Positions 21,219 through 34,857 are shown, numbered from the stretch's first letter. The stretch is DNA of 64,000 bases from Streptomyces sp. SW4 (GCA_003248315.1 QKWM01000004.1:124001-188000); one strand, 5' to 3'. The notes: generated by a model not told the origin, from the sequence alone. Numbers and translations are program-made.

Positions 21219-22336
21219 TTACTTCAGACCGATCTTGTCGCAGGCCGCCTTGTACTTGGCGGTGCAGATCTCGTCGATCGTGTAGATGCCGTCCTTGACG
21301 ACGGTGTCCTTGATGTTGTCCTGGGTCAGCGAGACGACCGGGACGAGGACGGCGGGGACGCCCTTGGTGGTGGGGCTGTCGACCTTGTCCTTGGCGAGGG
21401 AGTCGAGCGACTCGCCCTTGGCGAGGGCGACGGCCATCTCCGCGGCGACGTCGGCCTCCTGCGGGTAGGGCTTGTAGACGCTCATGTACTGCTCGCCGGT
21501 GACGATGCGCTGCACGCCGTTGAGTTCGGCGTCCTGGCCGGTGACCGGGATGTCGTCGATGCCGGCGGCCTTCAGGGCGGTGATGATGCCGCCCGCCATG
21601 CCGTCGTTGGCGGAGTAGACGCCGACGATCTTGTCCTTGCCGAGGGCGGAGATGGCGCCCTCCATGTTGGCGTTGGCGTTCTCCGGCTTCCACTCCTTGG
21701 TGTCGTACTCGCGGCCGATCTTGACCTTGCCGTCGAGCACGGAGTGGGCGCCGTCCTTGAACTGCTTGGCGTTCGGGTCGGTGGCCGAGCCGTTCATCAT
21801 GACGATCTGGCCGTCCTTGGCCTTGTCGCCGAGCGCCTTGAGCAGCGCCTCGCCCTGGGTCTTGCCGACCGTGACGTTGTCGAACGAGGTGTAGGCGTCG
21901 ATGGGGCCCTCGGCCAGGCGGTCGTAGGCGACGACCGGGATGTCGGCGTCCTTGGCCTTCTTCACCGAGCCGGCGATGGCCTTGGAGTCCACCGCGTCCA
22001 GGATCAGCACGTCGACCTTGTTGGTGATCATCGTGTCGACCTGCTGGTTCTGCAGGCTGGCGTCCTGCTTGGCGTTGGCGTAGACGATCTCGCCCTTGCC
22101 GTTCGTCAGCTCCTTGACCTTCTTCTCGATCAAGGGCTTGTCGAACTTCTCGTACCGCGCGGTCTGGTTCTCCGGGAGCAGGAGGCCGACCTTGATGCTG
22201 TCGCCCTTCTTGGCGGAGCCGCCGGAGGCGGAGTCGCTGCCCCGTCGGCTTCCTTGGCGCTGCCACAGGCGGCGAGCGAAACGGCCATCGCGGTGGCGGC
22301 AACGGCGACGGCGGCACGACGCATACGCGTGTTCAC
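21219..22336 (-). CDS. xylF: Xylose-binding lipoprotein of the ABC importer, frameshifted
   Basis: About 373 residues. The signal peptide ends in a lipobox AVSLAACGS, so it is a lipoprotein outside the membrane. The mature part is a periplasmic-binding-protein type I (ribose/xylose) fold: VGLLLPENQTARYEKFD, LILDAVDSKAIAGSV, IPVVAYDRLAEG, IVGVYSANDGMAGG and IPVTGQDAELNGVQ, close to XylF-type proteins. Start GTG 22336 has GGGAGG at 9 bases. The break is near 22240, in a run of G. First gene of xylFGH. Confidence 0.9.
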
Positions 22337-22411
22337 TTCTAGAAACCTCCCTGACGAGGCCGCGTCGTTGCGGCCGAGGTGGCTGGAAGTCAACTCGGCC
22401 ACACGTGCGAC

Positions 22412-22424
22412 GTCAAGAAGTAAA
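22412..22424 (-). promoter_or_regulatory. Candidate Rok7B7 operator upstream of xylF
   Basis: The minus strand reads TTTACTTCTTGAC, which fits the published Rok7B7 consensus TTKAMKHSTTSAV as I remember it at every position. A partial copy (AGTTGAC) lies some 30 bases upstream on the same strand. It is 76 bases before the xylF start. Confidence 0.5.
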
Positions 22425-22434
22425 TCCTTAACGA

Positions 22435-22452
22435 GATGGCAACGGTGCCATC
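22435..22452 (-). terminator. Inverted repeat just after rok7B7: terminator or operator
   Basis: GATGGCA, four bases, TGCCATC. It starts 6 bases after the rok7B7 stop and is followed on the minus strand by a T-rich stretch, so a terminator is likely. It is also in the xylF promoter region and could be a regulator site. Confidence 0.45.
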
Positions 22453-22458
22453 CGTTCT

Positions 22459-23669
22459 CTAAGTGAAGGCGGGGGCGGCGACGGGCAGGGCCCCGCCCGC
22501 ACTTCCGTCCAGAAGGGTCGAATCACCCATCTCGCTGAGGGCGAGGGCGAGCGCTCCGAGCACCTCCGCACGACCGCCAAGTGCCCCGGGGAGAACGGAG
22601 AGTTGACGCGCCGCGCTGGGGATCGCGTAGCGGCCGACGGACTCCCGGATGGGCCCGAGGACCAGCTCACCGGCCTCGGCGAGATCGCCGCCGAGGACCA
22701 CGCGGCTCGGGTTGAGGAGGTTGCAGAGATTGGCGACTCCACTGCCGATGTGACGGCCGACGTCGGCGATCACCCGACGGCAGCCCGGGTCGCCGTCCCG
22801 CGCCAGCCGTACGACGCCCTCCATGGTCAGATCGCTGCCGTGGCTGGGCTGGAGCAGCGGGAGCACATAGCGGGCCGCGGCGAAGGTCTCCAGGCAGCCG
22901 CGGTTGCCGCAGCGGCAGACGGGACCGGCTTCGTCCAGAGTAATATGTCCGATTTCGCCCGCGGTACCGCCGGGCCCCCGGTAGATCCGGCCGTTGATCA
23001 CCAGTCCGGCGCCGACACCGCTGGCGACCTTGATGTACGCCAGGTCCCGCACCCCCCGGCCACTGCCCAGACCAGCTCGCCGAGGGCGCCGAGGTTGGCG
23101 TCGTTGTCCACGTGCACGGGCACGCCGAGCCGCTCCCGCAGCTCCTCGGCGGGCTTGGTGCCGCCCCAGCCGGGCAGGATGGCCGTCGAGCCCAGCGTCC
23201 CGGACTCCACGTCGATCGGGCCGGGCACGCCGAGGCCCACCCCGGCGACCTTGGAGCGGTCCACGCCGGTCGCCGCGATCAGCCGGTTGACCAGCTGCTC
23301 CGCCCGGTCGAAGCCCTGGGTGGAGGACGCGTCCACGTCCAGCGGCTCGGACTCCTCGGCGAGCACCTGATGGGCGAGGTTGCCGACGGCGACGCGCAGG
23401 TGCGCGTGCCCGAAGTCGACGCCGATCACGATGCCGGCGTCCCCGCTCAGCGAGACGCTGCGGGCCCGCCGGCCGCCCGCCGAGGTGGGCGTGACCTCGA
23501 CGGTCCCGCTCTCCTTCAGCTCCCGGACGATGTTGGAGACCGTCGCCGCGGACAGTCCCGTGGTCCTCGCGATCTCCGCCTGCGTGAGGGACCCGGCCAG
23601 TCGTACCGCACGTACGACCCGCTCCAGGTTGGCTCGGTGCAGCGACGACTGCGACCCCGGAGTCTCCAC
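22459..23669 (-). CDS. rok7B7: ROK-family transcriptional regulator (Rok7B7-like), frameshifted
   Basis: About 404 residues. The N-terminal winged helix (LTQAEIARTTGLSAATVSNIVREL, residues about 27-50) is followed by a ROK sugar-kinase-like domain with VIGVDFGHAHLRVAVG, the ROK signature, and a zinc-type CRCGNRGCLETF motif. Start GTG 23669 follows AGGAGG. The break is near 23055. Rok7B7 of S. coelicolor is known to control the adjacent xylose importer and to affect carbon repression and antibiotic production; the conserved order beside xylFGH supports the same identity here. It likely also represses itself. Confidence 0.9.
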
Positions 23670-23803
23670 GACGACCTCCTGCGTACGGGCCGCTTCGGTG
23701 AGGCCCCGTCTATGTCCAACTAGTGAACTCTAAGCTGAGCCGTTCGGGTCGCCTCCCGTCAAGAGGTTGAACCGCATCCGGGTGCCCCGCACACGCATGC
23801 CCG

Positions 23804-23831
23804 TGCCGCCCCGGAGGGACCGGGGACGGCA
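23804..23831 (-). terminator. Terminator of the ngcEFG operon
   Basis: An 11-bp stem with a single-base bulge (TGCCG-CCCCGG / CCGGGG-CGGCA) and a 5-base loop lies 31 bases after the ngcG stop. Confidence 0.6.
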
Positions 23832-23862
23832 TGGGCACGGACCGCCTCGGGGCGTGGGAGCG

Positions 23863-24785
23863 CTACTTCAGGGCACCCGCCGTCAGGCCCTGGACGACCT
23901 GACGCTGGAAGACGATGTACGCCCCCAGCACCGGCAGCATGGCCATCACCAGGCCGGCGAAGAGTCCCGACCAGTCGCCCTTGTAGCCCTGGCTGACCGC
24001 GAGCTGCACCAGGCCCTGGGTGAGGACGCGCTTGTCCGGGTCGGTGTTGAGCACCGTCGGCAGCATGTACTGGTTCCACTGCCCCAGGAAGTTGAAGATC
24101 CCGACGCTGATCAGGCCGGGCTTGGCCATCGGCAGCATGATCTGGAAGAAGGTCCGGGTGTGCGAGGCGCCGTCCACGAAGGCCGCCTCCGCCACCGACG
24201 AGGGCAGCGTCCGGAAGAACGCGGTGAGGAAGAACACCGTGAAGGGCAGCGAGTAGGCGATGTAGACCAGGATCAGCCCGTGGATGGTGTTCAGCAGCCC
24301 CATGTTGTTCACGACGTAGAACAGCGGGACCAGGGCCAGCATGATCGGGAAGCTCATGCCGCCGATGAACAGGTAGTAGATGAACCGGTTGCCCGGGAAG
24401 TCGAACCGGGCCAGCACGTAGGCCGCCATGGAGCCCAGCACCAGCGTGCCGACGAGCGAGCCCCCCACCACCAGGACGGTGTTGAGGAAGTAGTCGCTCA
24501 TATGGGCCTCGGTCCAGGCCCGCGACCAGTTGTCGAAGTGCAGCCTGTCGGGCAGCGACCAGGGCGAGCGGAAGATGGAGGCGTCGTCCTTGAAGGACGT
24601 CATCACCGCCCACACCAGCGGCATGGCCACCATGAACGCCCAGATGACCAGGATGCCGTGCGAGAAGACGTTGAGGACGGTGCCTTCCTTCTTCGTCCTC
24701 GTCGGCCCGCCGGCCGGGGCGTCGGTCTTGGTGACGGCGGCACCGGACGGGCCGGCACGTCAGCGGAGGTCTCGGTCGTCTTCAT
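23863..24785 (-). CDS. ngcG: Carbohydrate ABC transporter permease (NgcG-like), frameshifted near the start
   Basis: About 307 residues with six spans. The EAA loop of CUT1 permeases is visible as VAEAAFVDGASHTRTFFQIMLP, followed by the usual last-span segment. A Lys/Thr/Pro-rich cytoplasmic N-terminus (MKTTETSADVPARP) is out of frame with the first span; one missing base near 24745 joins them. Start ATG 24785 lies 3 bases after the ngcF stop, so the genes are tightly coupled. With NgcF it forms the channel for chitobiose/GlcNAc-type sugars delivered by NgcE. Confidence 0.85.
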
Positions 24786-24788
24786 TGA

Positions 24789-25713
24789 TCAGTACTCCAG
24801 CCGCTCGCGCCGGCCCAGCCGCATCACCAGGGCCGCGAAGGCCAGCGTGACGACGAGCAGGGCGACGCCGATCGTGGTGGCGTAGGCGGCCTGACCGTCA
24901 CGGAACGCCTTCTGGTACACGTACAGGACCATGACGGTGGTCGAGTAGTCGGGTCCGCCGGGCCGGTCGTCATGATCTGCACGACCGCGAACGACTCGGC
25001 GCCGAGCGCGAGGATGCCCATGTAGACCCAGCCGGACTGCACGGTGTCCCACAGCAGCGGCAGGGTGACCCGGAAGAAGGTGGTGAAGCGGCTGGCCCCG
25101 TCCAGCAGCGCGGCCTCGTACAGCTCGGTCGGGATGGACGCCATGCCCGCCGAGAACAGGACCACGAAGAAGCCGACCGTCGACCAGACCAGCACCGCCA
25201 TCACGCACCACAGCGCCAGGTCCGGGTCGCCCAGCCACAGCGGCTGGATCCCGTCCAGCCCGATGCCGCTGAGCAGCGAGTTGATCGCGCCGCTGTCCGG
25301 GTTGTACGCGAACTGGAAGAGCAGGGCGACGATCGCGATGGAGAGCACCTGCGGGAAGAAGTAGACGATCTTGTAGATGCCGGAGCCGCGGACTCCGGAG
25401 ATCACCGGGCCGCCGCGGCGGTGCCGGCCGCCCACGTTGATCATGAAGGAGAGGAACAGGGCCAGGCCGAGCGTCACCAGGGGCACCAGCAACGCGAACA
25501 GCACGCTGTGCCACAACGACTTCCAGAAGATCTCGTCGTCGAGCATCCGCTCGTAGTTGTCGAAGCCGACCATCGAGAACTCGGGACTCAGGCCGGTCCA
25601 GTCCGTGAACGAGTAGTAGATGGACTGGATGAACGGCCAGATGACGAAGAGCGCGTACAGCCCAGGGGAACCGCCAGGAACCCCACGATGAACCGGTACT
25701 TGCCGTGCTGCAT
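24789..25713 (-). CDS. ngcF: Carbohydrate ABC transporter permease (NgcF-like), frameshifted
   Basis: About 309 residues, six spans. It starts MQHGKYRFIVGFLAVPLG at ATG 25713. The CUT1 EAA loop is ELYEAALLDGASRFTTFFRV near residue 200. A characteristic gap-filling periplasmic loop (AFAYNPDSG-type, near residue 120) follows span two. Breaks lie near 25662 (N-terminal span) and 24965 (before DYSTTVMVLYVYQKAF). It pairs with NgcG; an MsiK-type shared ATPase would be expected elsewhere, since no ATPase gene is in this operon. Confidence 0.86.
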
Positions 25714-25798
25714 TGCCTACGACCCCGATCTGTGCGCGGGTGGCGCCGCCATGGCCTGCCCGGCGCGGCGACGCCGGACAGGCCCTGGGGACGCGTCC

Positions 25799-27270
25799 TC
25801 ACTGGTGCTTGTAGTGCTTGATCGACGAGTCCTTGGCCGCCTCGTCGGCGAAGCCCTGGATCTTCTTGATCGCCTCCGCCGGGGTGAGCCGGCCCGCCAT
25901 CATCTCGCCGATGCCGGCGACGCCGATCTTCTCCTTCTGCAGCTGCACGTACCAGTCCTGCAGACGCGGGTTCACCACGTTGTCGCCGGCCAGTTCCAGC
26001 GCCGCGACACCGGCCTTGAGCCCCGGGGTCAGCTCGATGCCGTCGGTGCCGCCGTTGTACGCGGTCAGCGACTTCACCTTGCTGGTGAAGTTCTTCGAGG
26101 AGGCCTCGCTGAGCATGATGCGCAGCTGCTCCATGCCGCCCAGGCCGTTCTTGGCCTTGGCCGGGACGATGAACGGCTCACCGCCGGAGGCCCAGATCGT
26201 GCCGAACGGCATCTTGTCGGAGTCGTCCAGGCCGGTGGGCGCGGAGACCGTGACCTCGAAGTCGGCGGGGATGACCTTCGCCGACTCGTTCTCCACCCAG
26301 GAGCCGTTGGGATGAACAGGGCGTCGCCCTTGGCCCACGCGGTCTGCGACTGGATGTGGTCCAGGCCCGGGGTGCCCTTGAGGATGTAGCCCTTGCGGTA
26401 CAGCTCGTAGTAGGCCTCGAAGCAGGCCTTGACGGCCGGGTGCTTCCAGGCGTTCGGCTCCAGGTTGTCGATGGCGTTCAGTACTTCGACGCCGCCGACC
26501 TTGCCGATCATCGGGTAGAGCGAGAAGGGGATGTAGTACGGGTACTTGCCGGGATAGGTCCAGCCGGCCATGCCCTTCTTCTTGGCCTTCTCGCAGACCG
26601 CGAGCATCTCGTCCCAGGTCTTGGGGTATTCGGCGTCGAGCGCGTTCAGGGCCTTCTGCGAATACCAGACGCCGTACACGGTGTAGGCGTAGTAGAGGAT
26701 CCAGACCTTGTCTCCGTCGAACTGGCCCATTTCCACGATGCCGGGGCGCAGCGTGTCGCGGACCTTCTTGCCCGGGTCGTCGTAGGACGGGGCGTCCAGC
26801 AGCGGGGTGAGGTCGGCGAGCTGGTTCTTTCCGACGAGCACGCCCATGTCCATCTGCTCGGCGCCGGAGTTGTCGATGAGGTCCGGCGGGTTGCCGCCGT
26901 TGAAACGGGGCTGGAGCGTGGACTGGATCTTCTGGGTGGCGGAGAACTTCACCGACGCGTCGGGGAAGTTCTTCTCGTAGATCTTGACGGCGTCCTCGCC
27001 GTACTCCTTGCCGAAGCCGCCGTCGAAGAGCACGAATTCCATCGGGGCGCTCTCGTTGACGCCGAGCGGGTTCTTGGCGGTCTTCTTGCCCGCCTTGGCC
27101 TTCTCGTTGTTCTCGCTGCCGCCGCCGCTCGCGCACGCGGACAGGAAGCTCATGGTGGGGACGGAGATCAGGCCGAGGGCGGCCGACCTCTTGATCAGGC
27201 TGCGGCGGCCGACGCCGGCGGTGCCGGTGTGCTCGTTGTGCTCGGCGTTCTCGGCGGAAGTGGATCCCAT
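25799..27270 (-). CDS. ngcE: Sugar-binding lipoprotein (NgcE-like, chitobiose/GlcNAc), frameshifted
   Basis: About 491 residues. The N-terminus GRRSLIKRSAALGLI is a twin-arginine motif and is followed by the lipobox FLSACAS, so it should be a Tat-exported lipoprotein. The mature part is a CUT1 solute-binding protein: LQPRFNGGNPPDLIDNSGAE, TWDEMLAVCEKAKKKGMAG and FTSKVKSLTAYNGGTDG. The length, Tat signal and order E-F-G without an ATPase match NgcEFG; the S. coelicolor NgcE is reported to bind N,N'-diacetylchitobiose. Start ATG 27270. The break is near 26313. Confidence 0.84.
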
Positions 27271-27424
27271 GCTCAAGTCCTCGCCTTCTCCAGGACTCAG
27301 GCGGTGAACCGGATCCTCCCGGCACCGCGATCGGGTCAAGCTGGGTCGTGCAGGAAGTACGGATGGTGCTGTTCGGGCGCTTTGGCGGTTCCCCTTCGCG
27401 GTTCCCCCGGTTCCCCGGTGGCCG

Positions 27425-27440
27425 ACAGGTATAGTCCACT
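27425..27440 (-). promoter_or_regulatory. Candidate DasR responsive element (dre) upstream of ngcE
   Basis: The minus strand reads AGTGGACTATACCTGT, matching 13 of 16 positions of the dre consensus ASTGGTCTAGACCAST, including both GG/CC half-site cores. It is about 155 bases before ngcE. DasR governs GlcNAc and chitin uptake genes in Streptomyces, which fits the neighbour. Confidence 0.5.
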
Positions 27441-27630
27441 TCCCGCCAGCGGAGCAAGATCGAATGCAAGGTTGGCGGTACGTCTTTTCCGAGTTGAGAC
27501 CTGGCGGAAATACCGGCGGCCCATGCGCCTCCTGCCGGAAAAATCCTTGACACGGGCCTCGGACACCACGGTCAACACCCTTGACACCGCCGTGCACTTG
27601 ACCCACTACTGGACCTTGCGCACAGGAATT

Positions 27631-27642
27631 GACAACGTTGTC
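27631..27642 (+). promoter_or_regulatory. LacI-family-type operator before the GH92 gene
   Basis: GACAACGTTGTC is a perfect 12-base palindrome with the central CG typical of LacI/GalR operators, ending 35 bases before the mannosidase start. The cognate LacI regulator is not in this window. Confidence 0.6.
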
Positions 27643-27677
27643 CAGCGCGGTCCCGCGCACAGGGAGGGTCCTGGCAG

Positions 27678-30600
27678 ATGCAGCGCAGAACTCGGCACAG
27701 ATGGGGTCCGGCGGTCGTCCTGACGACCGCCTTCGCGTTGGCGGTGGCCTCGCAGGGCGCGGCGGTCGCCCTGCCGCAGGCGCCGGCCGCCCCGACCGGG
27801 AGTTCGCGTCGTCGTTCGAGACGGACGATCCGGCCCCGGACTGGCTCAATACCGTCGACACCGGACCGGACGGCGCCAAGCGGGCCTCGGGGTCGACGGC
27901 GGATACAGCACCGGCATCCCCGGCAACGTCACCGACCGCGTCACGGACGTCCGGGCCAGCGCCGAGAACACCGGCGGCGGCGAGGTGAAGGAGAACCTCG
28001 TCGACGGCGAACCGGGCACCAAGTGGCTGGCCTTCGAGCCCACCGGCTGGGTCGAGTTCGACCTGGACGCACCGGTGCGGATCGCCCGGTACGCGCTCAC
28101 CTCCGCCAACGACCACGACGAACGCGACCCGGCGGACTGGACGCTGAAGGGGTCGGCCGACGGCGAGACGTGGACCACCCTCGACAGCCGCTCCGGGCAG
28201 TCCTTCTCCGCACGTTTCCAGACGAAGACGTACGACCTGGCCGAGCCGGGCGAGTACCGGCACCTCCGGCTGGAGATCACCAGGAACCACGGCGGTGACA
28301 TCCTCCAGCTCGCCGACGTGCAGCTGTCCACGGGCGAGAGCGACGAGACCGTCCCGCCGGACATGCTCTCCCTGGTCGACAGCGGCCCCAGCGGCTCGCC
28401 GACCGCGAAGGCGCGGGCGGGCTTCACCGGCAAGCGGGCGCTGCGCTACGCCGGGCGGCACACCGCAAACGGGCGGGCCTACTCGTACAACAAGGTCTTC
28501 GACGTCGACGTGAAGGTCGGCCGGCACACCGAGCTGGCGTACCGGATCTTCCCGTCGATGGCGGACGGCGACCTCGACTACGACGCCACGAACGTCTCCG
28601 TCGACCTCGCCTTCACCGACGGCACCTACCTCAGCGACCTGGGCGCGCGGGACAGCCACGGGTTCGCGCTGACGCCCCGCGGCCAGGGCGCGGCCAAGGT
28701 GCTGTACGTCAACCAGTGGAACGACGTGAAGTCCCGGATCGGTTCGGTGGCGGCCGGCAAGACCGTCGACCGGATCCTGGTGGCGTACGACTCCCCGAGG
28801 GCCCGGCGAAGTTCCGCGGCTGGCTGGACGACGTGGCGCTCAGGACGGTGCGCCCGGAGCCGCCCAAGGCCCACCTGTCCGACTACGCGCTCACCACCCG
28901 GGGCACCAACTCCAGCGGTGCCTTCTCGCGCGGCAACAACTTCCCCGCGACGGCCGTGCCGCACGGCTTCAACTTCTGGACGCCGGTGACCAACGCGGGC
29001 TCGCTGAGCTGGCTGTACGAGTACGCGCGCGGCAACAACGCCGACAACCTGCCGACGATCCAGGCGTTCAGCGCCAGCCACGAGCCGAGCCCGTGGATGG
29101 GCGACCGGCAGACCTTCCAGGTGATGCCGTCGGCCGCGTCCGGCACCCCGGACACCGGCCGGAGGCGCGGGAGCTGGCGTTCCGGCACGAGAACGAGACC
29201 GCGCGGCCGTACTACTACGGGTGCGGTTCGAGAACGGCCTGAAGGCCGAGATGGCGCCGACCGACCACGCGGCGATGCTCCGCTTCACCTACCCCGGCGA
29301 CGACGCGAGCGTGCTGTTCGACAACGTCACCGACCAGGCGGGCCTGACCCTGGACGAGGAGAACGGCACCTTCACCGGCTACTCCGACGTCAAGTCCGGG
29401 CTGTCGACGGGCGCGACCCGGCTGTTCGTCTACGGCGAGTTCGACGGCGCGAAGGTGACCGGGGGCTCCGCCGAGGGAGTCAAGGGCCATCTGCGCTTCG
29501 ACGCGGGCCGGGACCGGACGGTCACGCTGCGGCTGGCGACCTCGCTGATCAGCGTCGACCAGGCCAAGGACAACCTGCGCCAGGAGATCCCGCGCGCACG
29601 TCCTTCGACAAGGTCAAGAAGGACGCCCAACGGCAGTGGGACCGCATCCTCGGCAAGGTCGAGGTGGAGGGCGCCACGCCCGACCAGCTGACCACGCTGT
29701 ACTCCAGCCTCTACCGGCTGTACCTGTATCCGAACTCGGGCTTCGAGAAGGTCGACGGGACGTTCAAGTACGCCTCCCCGTTCTCCCGGATGGAGAAGCA
29801 GGACACCCCCACGCACACCGGCGCCAAGATCGTGGAGGGCAAGGTGTACGTCAACAACGGCTTCTGGGACACCTACCGCACGACCTGGCCGGCGTACTCG
29901 CTGCTGACCCCGTCCAAGGCCGGGGAGCTGGTCGACGGCTTCGTGCAGCACTACAAGGACGGCGGCTGGACCTCGCGCTGGTCCTCCCCCGGCTACGCGG
30001 ACCTGATGACCGGCACCTCCTCGGACGTGGCGTTCGCGGACGCGTACGTCAAGGGCGTCGACTTCGACGCGGAGGCGGCGTACGAGGCGGCGCTGAAGAA
30101 CGCCACCGTCGTGCCGCCGTCGTCCGGCGTGGGCCGCAAGGGCATGGCCACCTCGCCGTTCCTCGGCTACACCAGCACCGAGACGCACGAGGGGCTCTCG
30201 TGGGCCCTGGAGGGCTTCCTCAACGACTACGGCATCGCGCAGATGGGCCGGAAGCTGTACGAGAAGACCGGGAAGAAGCGCTACCAGGAGGAGTCGGCGT
30301 ACTTCCTCGACCGCGCCCGGGACTACGTCAACCTCTTCGACGGCGAGGCCGGCTTCTTCCAGGGCAAGGACGCGGCCGGCCGGTGGCGCGTGGACTCCGG
30401 GAAGTACGACCCGCGGGTGTGGGGCCACGACTACACAGAGACCAACGGCTGGGGCTACGCCTTCACCGCCCCGCAGGACAGCCGGGGCCTGGCCAACCTC
30501 TACGGCGGCCGTGACGGCCTCGCCGAGAAGCTGGACGAGTACCTGGCCACGCCGGAGACGGCCTCGCCGGAGTTCGTCGGCTCCTACGGCGGTGTCATCC

Positions 30601-31475
30601 ACGAGATGACCGAGGCGCGGGACGTCCGGATGGGCATGTACGGGCACTCCAACCAGGTCGCCCACCACGCGCTGTACATGTACGACGCGGCCGGGCAGCC
30701 GCACAAGACGCAGAAGAACGTCCGCGAGGTGCTCTCCCGCCTCTACGTCGGCAGCGACATCGGCCAGGGCTACCACGGCGACGAGGACAACGGCGAGCAG
30801 TCGGCCTGGTTCCTCTTCTCGGCCCTCGGCTTCTACCCGCTGGTGATGGGCAGCGGCGAGTACGCCATCGGCTCCCCGCTGTTCACGAAGGCGACCGTCC
30901 ATCTGGAGAACGGGCGCGAGCTGGTGGTGAAGGCGCCGGAGAACAGCGCGGAGAACGTCTACGTGCAGGGCCTGAAGGTCAACGGCAAGCGCTGGACCTC
31001 CACGGCGCTCCCCCACTCGCTGATCGCACGGGGCGGCGTCCTGGAGTTCGACATGGGCCCGCGGCCGTCCTCCTGGGGCACCGGCGAGAACGCCCAGCCG
31101 GTCTCGATCACGCAGGACGACGAGGTGCCGGCGCCGCGCAAGGACGTCGTCGAGGGCGACGGCGCCCTGTTCGACGACACGTCGGCGACGGACGCGGCCG
31201 TGACCTCCGTCGCCCTTCCGGTGGCGAAGGGCGTCGAGGCGGTCCAGTACACGCTGACGTCCTCGGCGGACCGGACGAAGGCCCCGACGGGCTGGAAGCT
31301 CCAGGGCTCGGCCGACGGCAGCACGTGGCGGACCCTGGACGAACGCTCCGGCGAGTCCTTCGCCTGGGACCGGCAGACCCGGGCGTTCTCGGTGAGGTCC
31401 CCGGGGACCTACGCGCACTACCGCCTGGTCCTCGACGGCGAGCACACGCTGGCGGAGGTGGAACTGCTGGCGTGA
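27678..31475 (+). CDS. Secreted GH92 alpha-1,2-mannosidase-type enzyme with discoidin-like domains, frameshifted
   Basis: About 1,268 residues. A signal peptide (VVLTTAFALAVASQGAAVA) is followed by a discoidin (F5/8 C-like) domain with KWLAFEPTGWVEFDLDAPV and a jelly-roll region. The GH92 domains follow: GAFSRGNNFPATAVPHGFN, NGFWDTYRTTWPAYSLL, GHSNQVAHHALYMYDAAG and EDNGEQSAWFLFSALGFYP are family signatures, including the acidic catalytic and Ca-site residues. A second discoidin-like domain (QYTLTSSADRTKAPTGWKL) closes the protein. GH92 enzymes trim mannose from fungal or yeast mannans and N-glycans. Six breaks (near 27800, 27893, 28803, 29160, 29220, 29600). A LacI-type operator suggests sugar induction. 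Confidence 0.9.
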
Positions 31476-31527
31476 GCCACCGTCCGGGGCGGCGGGTCGG
31501 GGCCCCGGGCCCGCCGCCCGGAACGCG

Positions 31528-31566
31528 GAGGGCCGCACCCCCGGTGGCACCGGGGGTGCGGCCCTC
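31528..31566. terminator. Bidirectional terminator, GH92 / aconitase
   Basis: A perfect 18-bp stem (GAGGGCCGCACCCCCGGT with its complement) and a 3-base loop between two convergent genes, 52 bases after the mannosidase stop and 19 bases beyond the aconitase stop. Confidence 0.9.
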
Positions 31567-31585
31567 TCGCCGCGTCCGCGGGGTG

Positions 31586-34318
<2,733 letters not shown>

Positions 34319-34370
34319 TTATGTGCGCGTACCACCGCATCCTGCCGCCACGCCGCGCCGGCCGATCCGC

Positions 34371-34390
34371 TAAGGTAAGGCTAAGTTAGG
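34371..34390 (-). promoter_or_regulatory. Candidate iron box (DmdR1/IdeR type) upstream of acnA
   Basis: TAAGGTAAGGCTAAGTTAGG matches about 14 of 19 positions of the DtxR-family iron box TTAGGTTAGGCTAACCTAA. It lies about 70 bases before the aconitase start. Confidence 0.45.
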
Positions 34391-34445
34391 TCACCCTTAC
34401 CGCCAGACCCGATGGCGGCGTGCGGCTGCGATACGCCTCGGCAGA

Positions 34446-34463
34446 TATCTCGATGTCGAGATA
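34446..34463. promoter_or_regulatory. Palindrome ATCTC-N6-GAGAT, copy 1
   Basis: TATCTCGA, TG, TCGAGATA: an 18-base palindrome between acnA and the DUF4236-like gene. The core ATCTC-N6-GAGAT recurs with identical spacing in front of the XRE-MurA gene. Confidence 0.65.
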
Positions 34464-34624
34464 ACTCTAGTACATGGGCGGCGGATGGTCATGCCCGGCC
34501 GCGGTGTGGCGTGCGCCCCACCGCCGCGGGGTTGCGCCACACCGCGCGACCGGCATGCCCATGACTCCCTCCCCTCGGGTATCCGCACGACACCGGGGAC
34601 ACCCGGCGAACCGAAGGAGGCACG

Positions 34625-34822
34625 ATGCCGCTCACGTTCCGCAAGAGTTTCCGGATCCTTCCCGGAGTACGGCTGAACATCAACAAACGTTCGTGGTCCG
34701 TCACCACCGGCGGCCGGAACGGGCCGCGTCACACCTACAGCAGCACCGGACGTCGTACGACATCGGTCGATTTGCCCGGACCTTTCGGGTGGCGGCGCAC
34801 CCGCTCGGCCAGGCGCCGTTGA
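34625..34822 (+). CDS. Small DUF4236-like protein
   Basis: 65 residues, intact. MPLTFRKSFRILPGVRLNI followed by a Gly-rich GGRNG and a closing DLPGPFGWRR matches the short beta-rich DUF4236 pattern (RKSFKI-PGVRLN-S). AAGGAGG at 5 bases before ATG supports translation. No signal peptide or membrane span; strongly basic. Function of the family is unknown. It is divergent from acnA, and one ATCTC-N6-GAGAT palindrome lies upstream of it and the other downstream, before murA. Confidence 0.75.
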   Translation: MPLTFRKSFRILPGVRLNINKRSWSVTTGGRNGPRHTYSSTGRRTTSVDLPGPFGWRRTRSARRR

Positions 34823-34857
34823 CGGCCCGTCACTCGAACGGACCCCCGGAAGGCGCC

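Larger units (their letters stand above)
27271..27677. other. Divergent intergenic region ngcE / GH92 gene
   Basis: 407 bases with no gene. It contains a DasR-like site on the ngcE side and a LacI-type palindrome on the mannosidase side. Several TTGACA-like hexamers lie at 27547-27606, but no -10 partner stands out. Confidence 0.6.
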
